Shown here one piece after another: positions 1 to 9,426 of a stretch of DNA of 64,000 nucleotides (the first letter of the stretch is position 1; every line of letters starts with the position of its first letter). Source of the stretch: Pelagadaptatus sp034112445 (lineage in GTDB: Bacteria > Pseudomonadota > Gammaproteobacteria > Pseudomonadales > Cellvibrionaceae). The position numbers and the translations under genes were made by a program. The notes below the pieces were generated by a model. The model was given only the letters and a program-made list of their open reading frames with translations. It made no database searches and was not told the DNA's origin. Where the stretch lies: assembly GCA_034112445.1 (NCBI GenBank), contig JAWUVI010000022.1, positions 1 to 64,000 of the forward strand. Direction: 5' to 3'.

Positions 1-570
1 TTCAGGTACTTTTACATTAGGCTCAGTTAGTAGAAAGCCGCCGTGGGTTTTATCTAGCGTATATAAATGTGTTCCGCGACCGGTTGTCATTGCCAACATA
101 GTTGACGGACCGTAAAGGACATAACCTGCCGCTACCATTTGTGTGCCTGGCTGCAGAAATGCAGAAGGATCGTCAGAACTCATCCACTGCGGTGCATGCG
201 TAATTGAAAATATGGTACCTATAAGACTATTTATTTCCGTATTCGACGAGCCATCGAGCGGGTCGAAGCTAACTAAGTATTTTCCTTCAGGATTACATGG
301 CACCACTGTGTCTTCTTCTTCTGAAGATATCGCCTTTACATAACCCGATTCAGCAAGCGTGTCCTTTAGAATCTGATTAGAAATTACGTCTAATTTTTTC
401 TGAGTTTCGCCTTGCACATTTTCCGATAATGTTGACCCCAATACACCCGCTAACGCACCTTGGCTAACGCGGAACGAAATTTCCTTACAGCCTGCTAAAA
501 TTGTTCGGATTAAAAGGATAAGTTCGAGCGGAGCGCCATCTTGTTGAAGCTGGGAGTTTAAGCGTTTCAT
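1..570 (-). CDS. fbp: Fructose-1,6-bisphosphatase class I, partial (N-terminal 190 residues)
   Basis: Reading leftwards from an ATG at 568-570 the frame stays open to the window edge, so the C-terminus is missing. The translation contains the sugar-phosphatase metal motif DPLDGSSN followed by GTIFSI, and earlier an acidic EEED cluster, as in class I FBPases. The enzyme hydrolyses fructose-1,6-bisphosphate to fructose-6-phosphate in cytoplasmic gluconeogenesis. A possible AAGGA ribosome site lies about 12 nt before the ATG, a rather long spacing. It is divergent from mpl, the same neighbour it has in E. coli. Confidence 0.95.
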   Translation of the reverse strand, partial: MKRLNSQLQQDGAPLELILLIRTILAGCKEISFRVSQGALAGVLGSTLSENVQGETQKKLDVISNQILKDTLAESGYVKAISSEEEDTVVPCNPEGKYLVSFDPLDGSSNTEINSLIGTIFSITHAPQWMSSDDPSAFLQPGTQMVAAGYVLYGPSTMLAMTTGRGTHLYTLDKTHGGFLLTEPNVKVPE

Positions 571-909
571 GTTACCAAGTGTTCCTTAGATGTGTTATCA
601 AAACGATAAAAAATTGCAGTTTGCTCCAGTGGGCTGGGCAGCAGGCATATTCTTGTATTACTTGGTTAGCAATTGTAACTGGGATGCACAAAAAATGCGA
701 CCTCACAATTTACCACCGATGTAATATTGCCGTCACGGCTGGGTTATCAGCAGATATTAGCGGGTAAATTAGTAAAGAATAAAGAGTCGCTTTAAGTTCA
801 GAGGCTAACATAAGTATGAATTTCTACTTTTTGGTAAAAAGAAGATCCGCTGAGCCTGATGTTTTGGTACAGTTATAGAAACATTATTACAGTAAATTAA
901 ATAGACATT
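571..909. other. Divergent intergenic region fbp/mpl
   Basis: This 339-bp stretch must hold the promoters for both fbp (leftward) and mpl (rightward). I see no convincing sigma-70 pair, no strong hairpin and no conserved coding frame. A 62-codon open frame inside it (579-767) has no recognisable features and an atypical composition for a protein, so I treat it as chance. Confidence 0.5.
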
Positions 910-2295
910 ATGCACGTACATATTTTAGGCATTTGCGGCAGCTTTATGGGTGGAATTGCGGCTATCGCAAAGTCGCTGGGACATACGGTCACTGGTTCCG
1001 ATAGCAATGTTTATCCCCCCATGAGCACGCAGTTAGAAAACTTAGGTATTGCATTAACCTCAGGATTTGATACCAAACAATTCGATCCTGTGCCCGACGT
1101 GGTCGTTATTGGTAACGCTATGTCACGAGGTAATCCAGCCGTTGAATACGTGCTTGATCGTAATCTTCCGTATACCAGTGGCCCACAATGGCTGCTAGAT
1201 AATTTGCTTACCGAACGTTGGGTTATCGCTGCCTCCGGCACACACGGTAAAACAAGCACAGCAAGTATGATCGCATGGGTTCTTGAAGACATTGGCTTAG
1301 AACCTGGTTTCTTGATCGGTGGCGTACCTGAGAATTTTGGTATTTCAGCACGAATAGGTAAATCGCCTTTTTTCATCATTGAAGCTGATGAATACGACAG
1401 TGCTTTTTTTGATAAACGCTCCAAATTTATTCACTATGCACCACGCACCCTAGTTATGAATAACTTAGAGTTTGATCACGCTGATATTTTTGCCGACCTA
1501 GCAGCAATACAAACCCAATTTCACCACCTTATTCGCACAGTCCCAAATAATGGTTTGATTATTTATCCCGACAATGAACCAGCGCTTGATGCTGTAATTG
1601 ATAGAGGCTGCTGGACACCGACTGAGAAAACCAATATCGAAAAAAACGGCTCAGATACAACATGGCAAGCAGAGCTCACCAGCACAGACGGCACTTCATT
1701 TAACGTATGGCATGCTGGCAAATGTGCTGGTGAGGTCGTGTGGTCGCAAAGCGGTAAACACAATACCTACAACGCCATTGCTGCTATTGCGGCCGCACGT
1801 AATGTCGGCGTTACCCCAGCGATAGCTATCGCGGCGCTAAATGAATTCAAAGGCGTTAAACGCCGAATGGAACGGCTTGGTGAAGTTGGTAGAATAACCC
1901 TTTATGACGACTTCGCCCATCACCCAACAGCGATTCAGACCACGCTTGAAGGCCTACGCGCACAGGTAGGTGGCGACCAAATCATTGCCTTAATTGAACC
2001 ACGCTCCAACACCATGCGCATGGGCATCCATAAAAAACAACTATCACACTCATGCAATGCCGCCGACCTGGCTCTATGGTATAAACCCAGCGATGTAGAT
2101 TGGGATTTATCCTCTGTCATCAAAAATAGCTCCACAGATAGCATGCTTTGCCAGAGCATTGACGACATGATTAACGTCACTCTGAGCAACTTAAACCCCA
2201 ATCAAAATACGCACATTGTGACCATGTCAAACGGTGGTTTTTCTGGTATCCAACAGCAACTTTTAAACCAAATAAAGACTCGGCTTTCATCATGA
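910..2295 (+). CDS. mpl: UDP-N-acetylmuramate:L-Ala-gamma-D-Glu-meso-DAP ligase
   Basis: Murein recycling ligase of the Mur ligase family. It joins the recovered tripeptide L-Ala-gamma-D-Glu-meso-DAP to UDP-MurNAc using ATP in the cytoplasm. The N-terminus (HVHILGICGSFMGG) is typical of Mpl, and the ATP loop GTHGKTST lies near residue 110. The DDFAHHPTA motif that precedes the C-terminal domain is present, as are the EADEYDSAFFDKRSKF residues of the central domain. Length 461 aa is normal. The ATG has no strong Shine-Dalgarno sequence. The gene overlaps the downstream phosphatase by 4 bp (ATGA), so the two are probably translationally coupled. Confidence 0.96.
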   Translation: MHVHILGICGSFMGGIAAIAKSLGHTVTGSDSNVYPPMSTQLENLGIALTSGFDTKQFDPVPDVVVIGNAMSRGNPAVEYVLDRNLPYTSGPQWLLDNLLTERWVIAASGTHGKTSTASMIAWVLEDIGLEPGFLIGGVPENFGISARIGKSPFFIIEADEYDSAFFDKRSKFIHYAPRTLVMNNLEFDHADIFADLAAIQTQFHHLIRTVPNNGLIIYPDNEPALDAVIDRGCWTPTEKTNIEKNGSDTTWQAELTSTDGTSFNVWHAGKCAGEVVWSQSGKHNTYNAIAAIAAARNVGVTPAIAIAALNEFKGVKRRMERLGEVGRITLYDDFAHHPTAIQTTLEGLRAQVGGDQIIALIEPRSNTMRMGIHKKQLSHSCNAADLALWYKPSDVDWDLSSVIKNSSTDSMLCQSIDDMINVTLSNLNPNQNTHIVTMSNGGFSGIQQQLLNQIKTRLSS

Positions 2296-3080
2296 AAAAT
2301 CAGAATTTTGAGCAACAACGTGTCGTACAACTGGATGGCGGAATAAATTTTCGCGATTTAGGCGGTTATAAAAACAAAGCAGGGAAGAGAGTTCGTTGGG
2401 GAAAATTATTCCGCTCTGGTCACCTCGCTAATTTGAGCCCATCCGATATAACTATTTTAAAACAAAAAGGCATCACTGAGGTCCATGATTTCCGCAGAGA
2501 TGAAGAACAAAGTCGCGCTCCTAGCCAGCCCATAGAAGCGAGAACTGTTAACGACTATTCCATGTTTATTGGCAGCATGTCGAAATTTTGGGACCACCTA
2601 CAAAGTGGCAAACTGAATGCTGACACCGCCCATGCTTTAGTTGTCGAGTCATACAGCTCTTGCCATAAAGATGTCGCCCCAGCTTATCAACGCTTCTTCC
2701 AGAGCCTGATAAACAACCCAGATAACGCCAGCTTATTTCATTGCGCAGCGGGTAAAGATCGTACAGGTATAGCAGCCGCCTTGATACTTGGTGCGCTCGA
2801 CATTGATCGAGACATTATTATCGAAGACTACCTACTAACCCTCAAACACTTTGACAGTGACAACCTTATTAGCATTGTCGAAGGCCACTTAAAAGACGCT
2901 GACGTAAAGCACTGGGAAAGAGAGTGGATACTACCTTACTGCAGCGTCAGCGAGGATAATATTCACGGATTTCTAGATTTTATCGACCAGCAATATGGCG
3001 ATATCAACAATTATCTAACCCGCGAACTCGATTTAAGTTTGAACGAGCTAGACAAATTTAAAAGCATCTATTTAGAATAG
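2292..3080 (+). CDS. Tyrosine-protein phosphatase, Y_phosphatase3/DSP-like family
   Basis: A 262-aa cytoplasmic phosphatase with no signal peptide. The N-terminal half carries the family signature GGINFRDLGGY (residues 16-26) and LFRSGHL (39-45). The catalytic P-loop is HCAAGKDRTG at 150-159, giving nucleophile Cys151 and Arg157 in the C-x5-R arrangement. Many members act on phosphotyrosine or on phosphoinositide/sugar phosphates; the substrate here cannot be told. Its start overlaps the mpl stop by 4 bp, so it is cotranscribed with a murein recycling gene. It converges on msrB with a 1-bp gap. Confidence 0.85.
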   Translation: MKNQNFEQQRVVQLDGGINFRDLGGYKNKAGKRVRWGKLFRSGHLANLSPSDITILKQKGITEVHDFRRDEEQSRAPSQPIEARTVNDYSMFIGSMSKFWDHLQSGKLNADTAHALVVESYSSCHKDVAPAYQRFFQSLINNPDNASLFHCAAGKDRTGIAAALILGALDIDRDIIIEDYLLTLKHFDSDNLISIVEGHLKDADVKHWEREWILPYCSVSEDNIHGFLDFIDQQYGDINNYLTRELDLSLNELDKFKSIYLE

Positions 3081-3081
3081 A

Positions 3082-3627
3082 TCACTCATCTTCAGTATCA
3101 GTAGATAACTCATCAGGAATAAACTTAAGAGCTGCAGAATTAATGCAATAACGCAACCCTGTCGGCTCAGGCCCATCATCAAAAACATGACCCAAATGCT
3201 CACCGCAATTAGACAAAATCTCCGTGCGCTTCATCCCCCAACGAGAATCATCTTTTAAGATAACATTGTCGCGACTGATAACATCCCAAAAACTAGGCCA
3301 GCCTGTACCTGATTTATATTTGTGATCCGAGCGAAAAAGAGGAACCCCACAGCCCGCCGAGACAAAAACACCGGGACGTTTTTCATCCAACAAATCACCA
3401 CTAAATGCCGGCTCAGTACCCGACTTCCACATAATGTTATATTCATTCTCAGTCAGAATTTCTTTCCACAACTCACGTGGAATTTTATCGAGATTTTGAC
3501 CATCAGTTAACCACTGACGCGCCTCCTCAAGACTCACATCGCCCGCCCCACTATTTGCAGTCATACCAATTAGCCCTAATAAAATAATGCGTTTAAATAC
3601 AGTTTTCATACCTTTAGTTTGATCCAT
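3082..3627 (-). CDS. msrB: Peptide-methionine (R)-S-oxide reductase, exported
   Basis: MsrB reduces the R epimer of methionine sulfoxide in proteins. The C-terminal RYCINSAALKF gives catalytic Cys161, and the core motifs SGTGWPSFWDVI and HLGHVFDDGP are intact. The two CxxC zinc pairs of many MsrBs are each reduced to one cysteine (Cys93 and Cys141), so this is a non-zinc form. The first 30 residues (basic, then a hydrophobic stretch, then ANSGAG) look like a Sec signal peptide, which predicts repair of periplasmic proteins. An AGAGG ribosome site 8 nt upstream supports the first ATG rather than the in-frame ATG six codons later. Confidence 0.93.
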   Translation of the reverse strand: MDQTKGMKTVFKRIILLGLIGMTANSGAGDVSLEEARQWLTDGQNLDKIPRELWKEILTENEYNIMWKSGTEPAFSGDLLDEKRPGVFVSAGCGVPLFRSDHKYKSGTGWPSFWDVISRDNVILKDDSRWGMKRTEILSNCGEHLGHVFDDGPEPTGLRYCINSAALKFIPDELSTDTEDE

Positions 3628-3702
3628 AAGTCTTACCTCTACACTTATCTTTAGAGTGATAAAGTGAGTGAAAATTCCATAATCGACACCCAGAATAAGA
3701 AA

Positions 3703-6700
3703 TTAATGCTGAACGTTCTTACTGGCCTTATCCGCCGCTTTAGAATCAAACAATTTATCCAGCGTCACTTTTGGCTCATCCCATGAGCCATCAATACTGT
3801 AGCTAACGCTGGTTAATTTTTTGATCTGCTTGTCCAATAACTTACTGATGAGATATACGCCTGCTGCTGCAGGCAAACCAGCAGCCAGAGCAGCAATCGT
3901 TGTAGCATTGCCTCCGACAGGTAAAGTCGCCACCAAAGACGCATCTATTTTTTCGTTGATCATATCCAACTCCCCACCCATCTCTAACTTAGATGAGGGA
4001 GTATTAACATTTATTGGTGACTTCATTTTCATCATCCCATCTTCAAAACTTAACTGCCCCCTAACTTTGTCATAAGCCATGCCATCTTTATAGATATCAG
4101 AAAAATCCAACTGCAAACGCCTTATCCAGCTATCAAAATTAAACAAACCTAATAAACGCAAAAAAGCATTGCTTGCAGGATCTTGCGAGTTATTAAAACG
4201 GCCCTTATCCATGCGAATATTAATATCACCTTGTAGCGCCCTCAAATCCAACATAGCCGGACTTCCAGCCCAACTAACCTCTGAATTAAACTCGGCGTAT
4301 TTACTGCTCATTAACCTTGGCTGCTGCCATGCCGACAATACATCGGCCACATTAGTCATTTCCAACACACCAGAAAAATGACTAGTGTGCATGGCATTTT
4401 TCCGATTCCAGTTAACAATTGCGCCTTCATTTTTATTCTTACCCCTAATCTTTATGCCTCTTATTTCTCCATAAAGATCACTTAACATTAAACCCTTTTC
4501 TTCTGGTCTGAGTTTAAATTCCCACTGGCCAAATTCTTTATCATTCAAGCGCAAATCTTGAACAGTAACATTCGCGGCCACAACACTATCAAACTCAAAA
4601 TTTTGAAGTGCATCAGGCGAGTAATGATCTACTGACTCGTTCGCCGCGTCTTGGTTTATAAAAAGATAATCTAGGTTCACCAATAACGGATCAGACTCAG
4701 ACTGCCAGCCAATCGAGCCCTGCAATACTGGGTGCTTGACAGAAAAAGACCAACCATCTTCTTGCTGGCCACCACCAACATAAACCTTATCTACATCAAA
4801 CCCCTTCCATAACAAACGGTCCAACACCACATCAAACTTGAGCAGTGAACTCGGCACGGCTGATAAATTTTCTTGCCGTGAAAATGTTTTTGCGGCTGTT
4901 GCAGTTGTGGGAGTTATTGCAGTTGTCGAGTTTATTGTAGCTGTGGAAGTTATTGTAGCTGTAGAAGTTATTAACGACTGCTCATGTAATTGCTCAGAAT
5001 ACAATTGATAACGCTTCACAAGATCTAATAGCTCATCCCCTTCAATACTCTCAACCGAGCCAGTCAACCAAATATTATCTTTGGTATTATTTTTCAAGCC
5101 TTGTTGTAAGGCGAGTTCTCCATGCAGGCCTTTGGCTTTAGACATTGTCAGCGAGCTAGTTAACCCCGCTGCGTAACTCAAACTATAATCAGTGCTTTCT
5201 GGGTGAATATTCATACTGAAGCTAAGATCAGAAACATCTTCACTTGCTTTGCGGTAAGGGGCGGGCAAATCAATAGCAACACCTTGTAAATCGGTTTGCA
5301 GAAGAAACGCGACCGGCTTTTTGTCAGCGTAACTGGGAATCGTCAAAGCAGCAGAGTAATTTGCCATACCCTGTAAAAACAGTACTTCAGGCCTGTCTGA
5401 CCAACTGGCTAAATCAGCCATAGGTAGCGCGCCAAAAAAGTTTACTAACACACCTGAGTATTCCTCACCTAAGGGACTCGTAATCACAGCATTAACAGGC
5501 TGGCCCCACAAATCAGCTTCTATTCTTTCAGCAACAAGCCCTTGCTCGCTCGTATAGGATAATGTTCCACGAGTATTCTGTAACTGCAACGCCAAATTGC
5601 CAATAGTAAGAGTCGAACCCTGAAGCTCTAAATCTATGCTTTGCTTGAGTCCTGGTTGCTCTGGGCTCAAGGGCACATCAATATCAAAATTTGTTACCAT
5701 AGCCGATGACAATGTCCAACTTTCTAACGCTGAGCCCAATATAGCGCGCAAAGGAGATTGCTGAATAAGATCCAAACCATCTTGCGCCGGCCCAATAGCA
5801 TTACCTTGCAGCTTTAATATTGATCCGGAGCCTTGTGGATTACCAAGCATAGATATCTGCGCTTCGACGATGTCACTCTTTAAAAAATCCCCTTGTGTCA
5901 ACTGCCCTTCAATATCGATATTATTAATCACTAAATCTGCACTAAAGTTTTTTACAGCTGGCCAATCTGAATGATAATTTAACGAAGCATTACTGAGACT
6001 CAAGCCCAGCTGCATGTCTCTGTTGTTACCGGCCGTAGCAAGACCGCCTCTATATACAAAACCGGCATGCTTAACATCACCACTAACTTCAGACTCATCA
6101 AGCCACTCACTCAAGCTGGCAGGTGAATTTTTTGGCATAAGGCTCTTATAGTCTTTGAGTACACCATCAAGTAAACCTAGCGACAGAATAATCTCGCCTT
6201 CTCTGGTGTTTTTGATCAAAGGGGAATCTACATAGAAATAGCCGTTAAGCGACCCCATACTTCCCTCGAATGACAGTCTATCGCTGTAAGCGACCGCTTG
6301 ATTTGTTGCCTTATCTATAAACCAAGAAACTCGGCCTGAGGCTTTATCGAAATCAAAACCATGATCATAAACAGTCGGGAAATATGCGTAAAAATGCTCG
6401 TCGCTATTAATCTCAACAACGCCGTCGTCACGGCCAATATTAATATAGCCGTCTAATTTTTTGACTTGAGGTATGCCTTTCCATGCCTCAACTGTGGCTG
6501 ATTTGAGGTTGGCTTTAACGCGAGTACTTTCGAGTTGATCTATAGTGAGATTAACCAGCACATTTTCTGCATACCCAGTTAATGATAACGACTCTATGAC
6601 CGCTGCTGATTTTTCAGGAAGAATATTCTTTTCTAGAACAAAATTACTCCAAGGCTCCAACGCCAAAGAAGGAACGTAAATCGAAATAGCGTCACCTGCC

Positions 6701-7704
6701 TGAGTTGTAATCACATCAATCGTATAATTTTCACTATCATCGTTTAATTGCAAAGACTGGAGTTGCAATTGCCAATTAGTCATTGCCCCCCAGTATCCAG
6801 ATATATCGCTATTAATCGTGTTAATTATCGTTGATCCTGGCTTAGAGCTTGAAGGATCAATTACCTCAGTCGAAATATGCCCGGTCACTCTGGCAACCTC
6901 ATTTGGAATAAAATCAACCCACAATTCAGTACTAAGCTTACTCTCTGACAATATATCCTTGGGCAAACTCCAATCAGAAAATAATTCCGTCGTGGTTTGA
7001 AATTCAAAATCAACAAGAGAAAGATAGCCTTTACCAGAAAAACTCCTCCAGTGATGAAGGTTTCCCTCGCCTTCTATGAGTAATTTTAGATGTTCTGAAT
7101 TTTGCGAAGAGCTTAACTCACCACTGATACGGTGATAGTTATCTTGGTTTTGTATTTTTAATTCGGAAAGAGACAGCTGATACTTTTTAGCCGACGTAAA
7201 AATAAAGCTAATGTCACTATCTTTCAGATTGATGTCACGGGCATTTAAGAATAAAAACAAAGGATCTCCAATACCTGAGTTTTTATTCTTTACTACAGAA
7301 TCTTTTAAAAAATACCAACCATTTCTATCTGACTGAAATATTTCAGCCTGAACACTCATTAAATCCAAGCGCCATATTTTTGGAGATAAACTCCAAAGGC
7401 TACCCATCACATCAATTTGTACCGCAGCATCACGAACACTTAAAACTGTATCGCCATTAGGGTTAATAAATTTTAGATCCGTAAATATAAGTTCAGGACG
7501 CAGGCCTTGCCAACGAAAAGTCAACTGATCAGTTGATACTTTAACCCCCAAAAAATCACTTAAATACGCCTCAATCTCAAGTTGATTCTCTTGCACTACG
7601 GGAGCAAGTTGCCGGCCAAGTTGGACTATCACCGCAAATAAAATAATAAACGCAGCCAACACCCCCCATATTTTTTTAACCGTCCAACCTACATAATGCT
7701 TCAT
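3703..7704 (-). CDS. yhdP: YhdP family AsmA-like envelope protein
   Basis: A very large (1333 aa) protein with one N-terminal membrane helix (about residues 12-32) and a long periplasmic part, ending in an AsmA-like C-terminal region (GGELDMINEKIDASLVATLPVG) near residues 1220-1300. Length, topology and position next to rng match the YhdP family. In E. coli, YhdP is one of the AsmA-like bridge proteins (with TamB and YdbH) implicated in phospholipid movement to the outer membrane. The gene begins 12 bp after the rng stop, so it is probably in the mre-rng transcript. A Thr/Ser/Ala/Ile repeat near residue 920 is unusual (see the repeat entry). Confidence 0.9.
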   Translation of the reverse strand: MKHYVGWTVKKIWGVLAAFIILFAVIVQLGRQLAPVVQENQLEIEAYLSDFLGVKVSTDQLTFRWQGLRPELIFTDLKFINPNGDTVLSVRDAAVQIDVMGSLWSLSPKIWRLDLMSVQAEIFQSDRNGWYFLKDSVVKNKNSGIGDPLFLFLNARDINLKDSDISFIFTSAKKYQLSLSELKIQNQDNYHRISGELSSSQNSEHLKLLIEGEGNLHHWRSFSGKGYLSLVDFEFQTTTELFSDWSLPKDILSESKLSTELWVDFIPNEVARVTGHISTEVIDPSSSKPGSTIINTINSDISGYWGAMTNWQLQLQSLQLNDDSENYTIDVITTQAGDAISIYVPSLALEPWSNFVLEKNILPEKSAAVIESLSLTGYAENVLVNLTIDQLESTRVKANLKSATVEAWKGIPQVKKLDGYINIGRDDGVVEINSDEHFYAYFPTVYDHGFDFDKASGRVSWFIDKATNQAVAYSDRLSFEGSMGSLNGYFYVDSPLIKNTREGEIILSLGLLDGVLKDYKSLMPKNSPASLSEWLDESEVSGDVKHAGFVYRGGLATAGNNRDMQLGLSLSNASLNYHSDWPAVKNFSADLVINNIDIEGQLTQGDFLKSDIVEAQISMLGNPQGSGSILKLQGNAIGPAQDGLDLIQQSPLRAILGSALESWTLSSAMVTNFDIDVPLSPEQPGLKQSIDLELQGSTLTIGNLALQLQNTRGTLSYTSEQGLVAERIEADLWGQPVNAVITSPLGEEYSGVLVNFFGALPMADLASWSDRPEVLFLQGMANYSAALTIPSYADKKPVAFLLQTDLQGVAIDLPAPYRKASEDVSDLSFSMNIHPESTDYSLSYAAGLTSSLTMSKAKGLHGELALQQGLKNNTKDNIWLTGSVESIEGDELLDLVKRYQLYSEQLHEQSLITSTATITSTATINSTTAITPTTATAAKTFSRQENLSAVPSSLLKFDVVLDRLLWKGFDVDKVYVGGGQQEDGWSFSVKHPVLQGSIGWQSESDPLLVNLDYLFINQDAANESVDHYSPDALQNFEFDSVVAANVTVQDLRLNDKEFGQWEFKLRPEEKGLMLSDLYGEIRGIKIRGKNKNEGAIVNWNRKNAMHTSHFSGVLEMTNVADVLSAWQQPRLMSSKYAEFNSEVSWAGSPAMLDLRALQGDINIRMDKGRFNNSQDPASNAFLRLLGLFNFDSWIRRLQLDFSDIYKDGMAYDKVRGQLSFEDGMMKMKSPINVNTPSSKLEMGGELDMINEKIDASLVATLPVGGNATTIAALAAGLPAAAGVYLISKLLDKQIKKLTSVSYSIDGSWDEPKVTLDKLFDSKAADKASKNVQH
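4898..4969 (-). repeat. Four 18-bp tandem units inside yhdP
   Basis: Four adjacent 18-bp units lie at 4898-4915, 4916-4933, 4934-4951 and 4952-4969. The last two differ at only one base, and the outer units are more diverged. On the coding strand they encode Thr/Ser/Ala/Ile hexapeptides such as TSTATI. The unit length is a multiple of three, so copy changes keep the frame. The tract probably forms a flexible linker between periplasmic repeats of the protein. Confidence 0.85.
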
Positions 7705-7716
7705 ATAAATTTCTGC

Positions 7717-9195
7717 TTACACCAAAATAATATCGTACTGCTCTTGGCTGTATACGCTTTCAACCTGAAATCGAATACTGCAACTAATAAACTCTTCCAA
7801 GTCAGCAACATTTGTAGATTCTTCATCCAGCAACCGTTCAATAACAACTTGCGACGCTAACACCAAAAACTTTTTATTATTATAAGCGCGAGCTTCGCGT
7901 AATACCTCCCTAAATATTTCGTAACAAATTGTTTCAGCAGACTTTAACGCTCCTCTGCCGTTACAAGTCGAGCAAGGCTCACACATCATTTGTCCCAAGG
8001 ACTCACGAGTTCGTTTACGAGTCATCTCCACCAACCCCAAACCAGAAACTCCGCTTATTGATGTCTTAGCGTGATCCCTCTCCATCAATTTCTCGAGTGT
8101 TCGCAGCACCGAATTTTGATGCTCGGGGTCTTTCATATCGATAAAATCAAGAATAACAATGCCCCCTAGATTTCTTAATCGCAACTGTCGGGCAATAGCC
8201 GTCGCTGCCTCTAAGTTGGTTTTGAATATCGTCTCTTCTAAATTTCTATGACCAACAAACCCACCGGTATTTACGTCGACAGTTGTCATGGCTTCTGTCT
8301 GATCAATAACTAAATAACCACCTGATTTTAAAGGCACATTACATTCAAGTGCGCGCTGGATCTCATCTTCCACGCAATACAACTCAAATATCGGTCTTTC
8401 ACCAGGGTAATGCTCAAGTCGAGAATGTATTTCAGGTGCATACTTTTGCGAAAACCGCTGCATCTTTCCCAGAACTTCTCTTGAGTCGACTCTGATTTTT
8501 TCTATATGGGGGCGGACAAAGTCTCTTAATGTGCGCTGTGACAAAGGTAAATCCTCATAAACAGAAGTTTTTACCTGAGCCTTGTTAATCTTATCCTCAA
8601 TATCTGCCCACAATTGATATAAAAAAGGAATATCCGAACACAGTTCGGCAGCTTCAACACCTTCAGCTACTGTCCTAATAATAAACCCACCAGAGTGAGC
8701 CTCATCACGAGCCAAAAGATCAGACTCAACGATACCTTTTAAGCGTAGCCTCTCATCTTCATTTTCAATTCTGGCTGAAATGCCTAGGTGGGAATGATAT
8801 GGCATATAAACTAAATACCGAGCTGAGACAGACAAATGTGTGGTCAGTCGCGCCCCTTTGGTGCCAATAGGGTCTTTAACGACTTGCACAACCAAGTCCT
8901 GACCTTCACGTAAGACTCGGCTGATATCTTCAGGCTCACTGCGCGACTCTTCATCTTTACGCTCACCTAGCGATAAAACATCAGAAGCATGAATAAATCC
9001 CGCTTTATCTAGGCCTATATCCACAAACGCTGCCTGCATCCCGGGCAACACTCTAGCAACTCGTCCTTTATAAATTTTACCAACATAACCTTGGCGCTGA
9101 GTTCTCTCAATATGAACTTCCTGCAAAACACCGTTTTCAACCACCGCAATTCTGGTTTCCGTTGGAGATGTATTAACTAATATTTCTTCACTCAT
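7717..9195 (-). CDS. rng: Ribonuclease G
   Basis: A single-strand-specific endoribonuclease of the RNase E/G family, acting in 16S rRNA 5' end maturation and mRNA decay. The N-terminal S1 domain covers about residues 35-125 (GYVGKIYKGRVARVLPGMQA). The catalytic DNase I-like part has TVDVNTGGF and ILDFIDMKD with the metal-binding aspartates. The zinc-link cysteines CEPC lie near residue 404. At 492 aa it has RNase G length and lacks the long C-terminal scaffold of RNase E. It is 12 bp before yhdP. The maf gene normally located between mreD and rng is absent. Confidence 0.96.
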   Translation of the reverse strand: MSEEILVNTSPTETRIAVVENGVLQEVHIERTQRQGYVGKIYKGRVARVLPGMQAAFVDIGLDKAGFIHASDVLSLGERKDEESRSEPEDISRVLREGQDLVVQVVKDPIGTKGARLTTHLSVSARYLVYMPYHSHLGISARIENEDERLRLKGIVESDLLARDEAHSGGFIIRTVAEGVEAAELCSDIPFLYQLWADIEDKINKAQVKTSVYEDLPLSQRTLRDFVRPHIEKIRVDSREVLGKMQRFSQKYAPEIHSRLEHYPGERPIFELYCVEDEIQRALECNVPLKSGGYLVIDQTEAMTTVDVNTGGFVGHRNLEETIFKTNLEAATAIARQLRLRNLGGIVILDFIDMKDPEHQNSVLRTLEKLMERDHAKTSISGVSGLGLVEMTRKRTRESLGQMMCEPCSTCNGRGALKSAETICYEIFREVLREARAYNNKKFLVLASQVVIERLLDEESTNVADLEEFISCSIRFQVESVYSQEQYDIILV

Positions 9196-9340
9196 GTATT
9201 TTCACTATTACGCTTAACTAGCGTGTTGAATTTCGTGACAGAAAGCCGTGAGCCTATATCGAATAAATTATCGCTTCAAAAAAGTTCCAAATAATTTTGA
9301 ATGTGCCGCTCCTATGATCTGGTGTTAGACACCAATTTAC

Positions 9341-9391
9341 AGTAACAATTCATAGATAGTAATAATTCATAGATAGTAACAATTCACAGAA
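9341..9391. repeat. Three 17-bp tandem repeats upstream of rng
   Basis: Three head-to-tail copies of a 17-bp unit (consensus AGTAACAATTCATAGAT) lie at 9341-9357, 9358-9374 and 9375-9391. The first two differ at one position and the third has diverged at its right end. They lie in the 231-bp gap between mreD and rng, which otherwise holds only a small hairpin-like GGTGT-TAG-ACACC at 9321-9333. They could be binding sites or replication slippage debris; nothing in the sequence decides this. Confidence 0.85.
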
Positions 9392-9426
9392 ACCAAAAAA
9401 GGCAACAGAAGAAATATTCAGCGGGA

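Noticed and set aside
579..767. 62-codon open frame in the fbp/mpl gap
   Set aside because: No ribosome site, odd composition, no family resemblance; probably chance in an intergenic region.
1011..1424. 137-codon frame antisense to mpl
   Set aside because: It lies wholly inside a well-identified gene on the other strand and has no features of its own.
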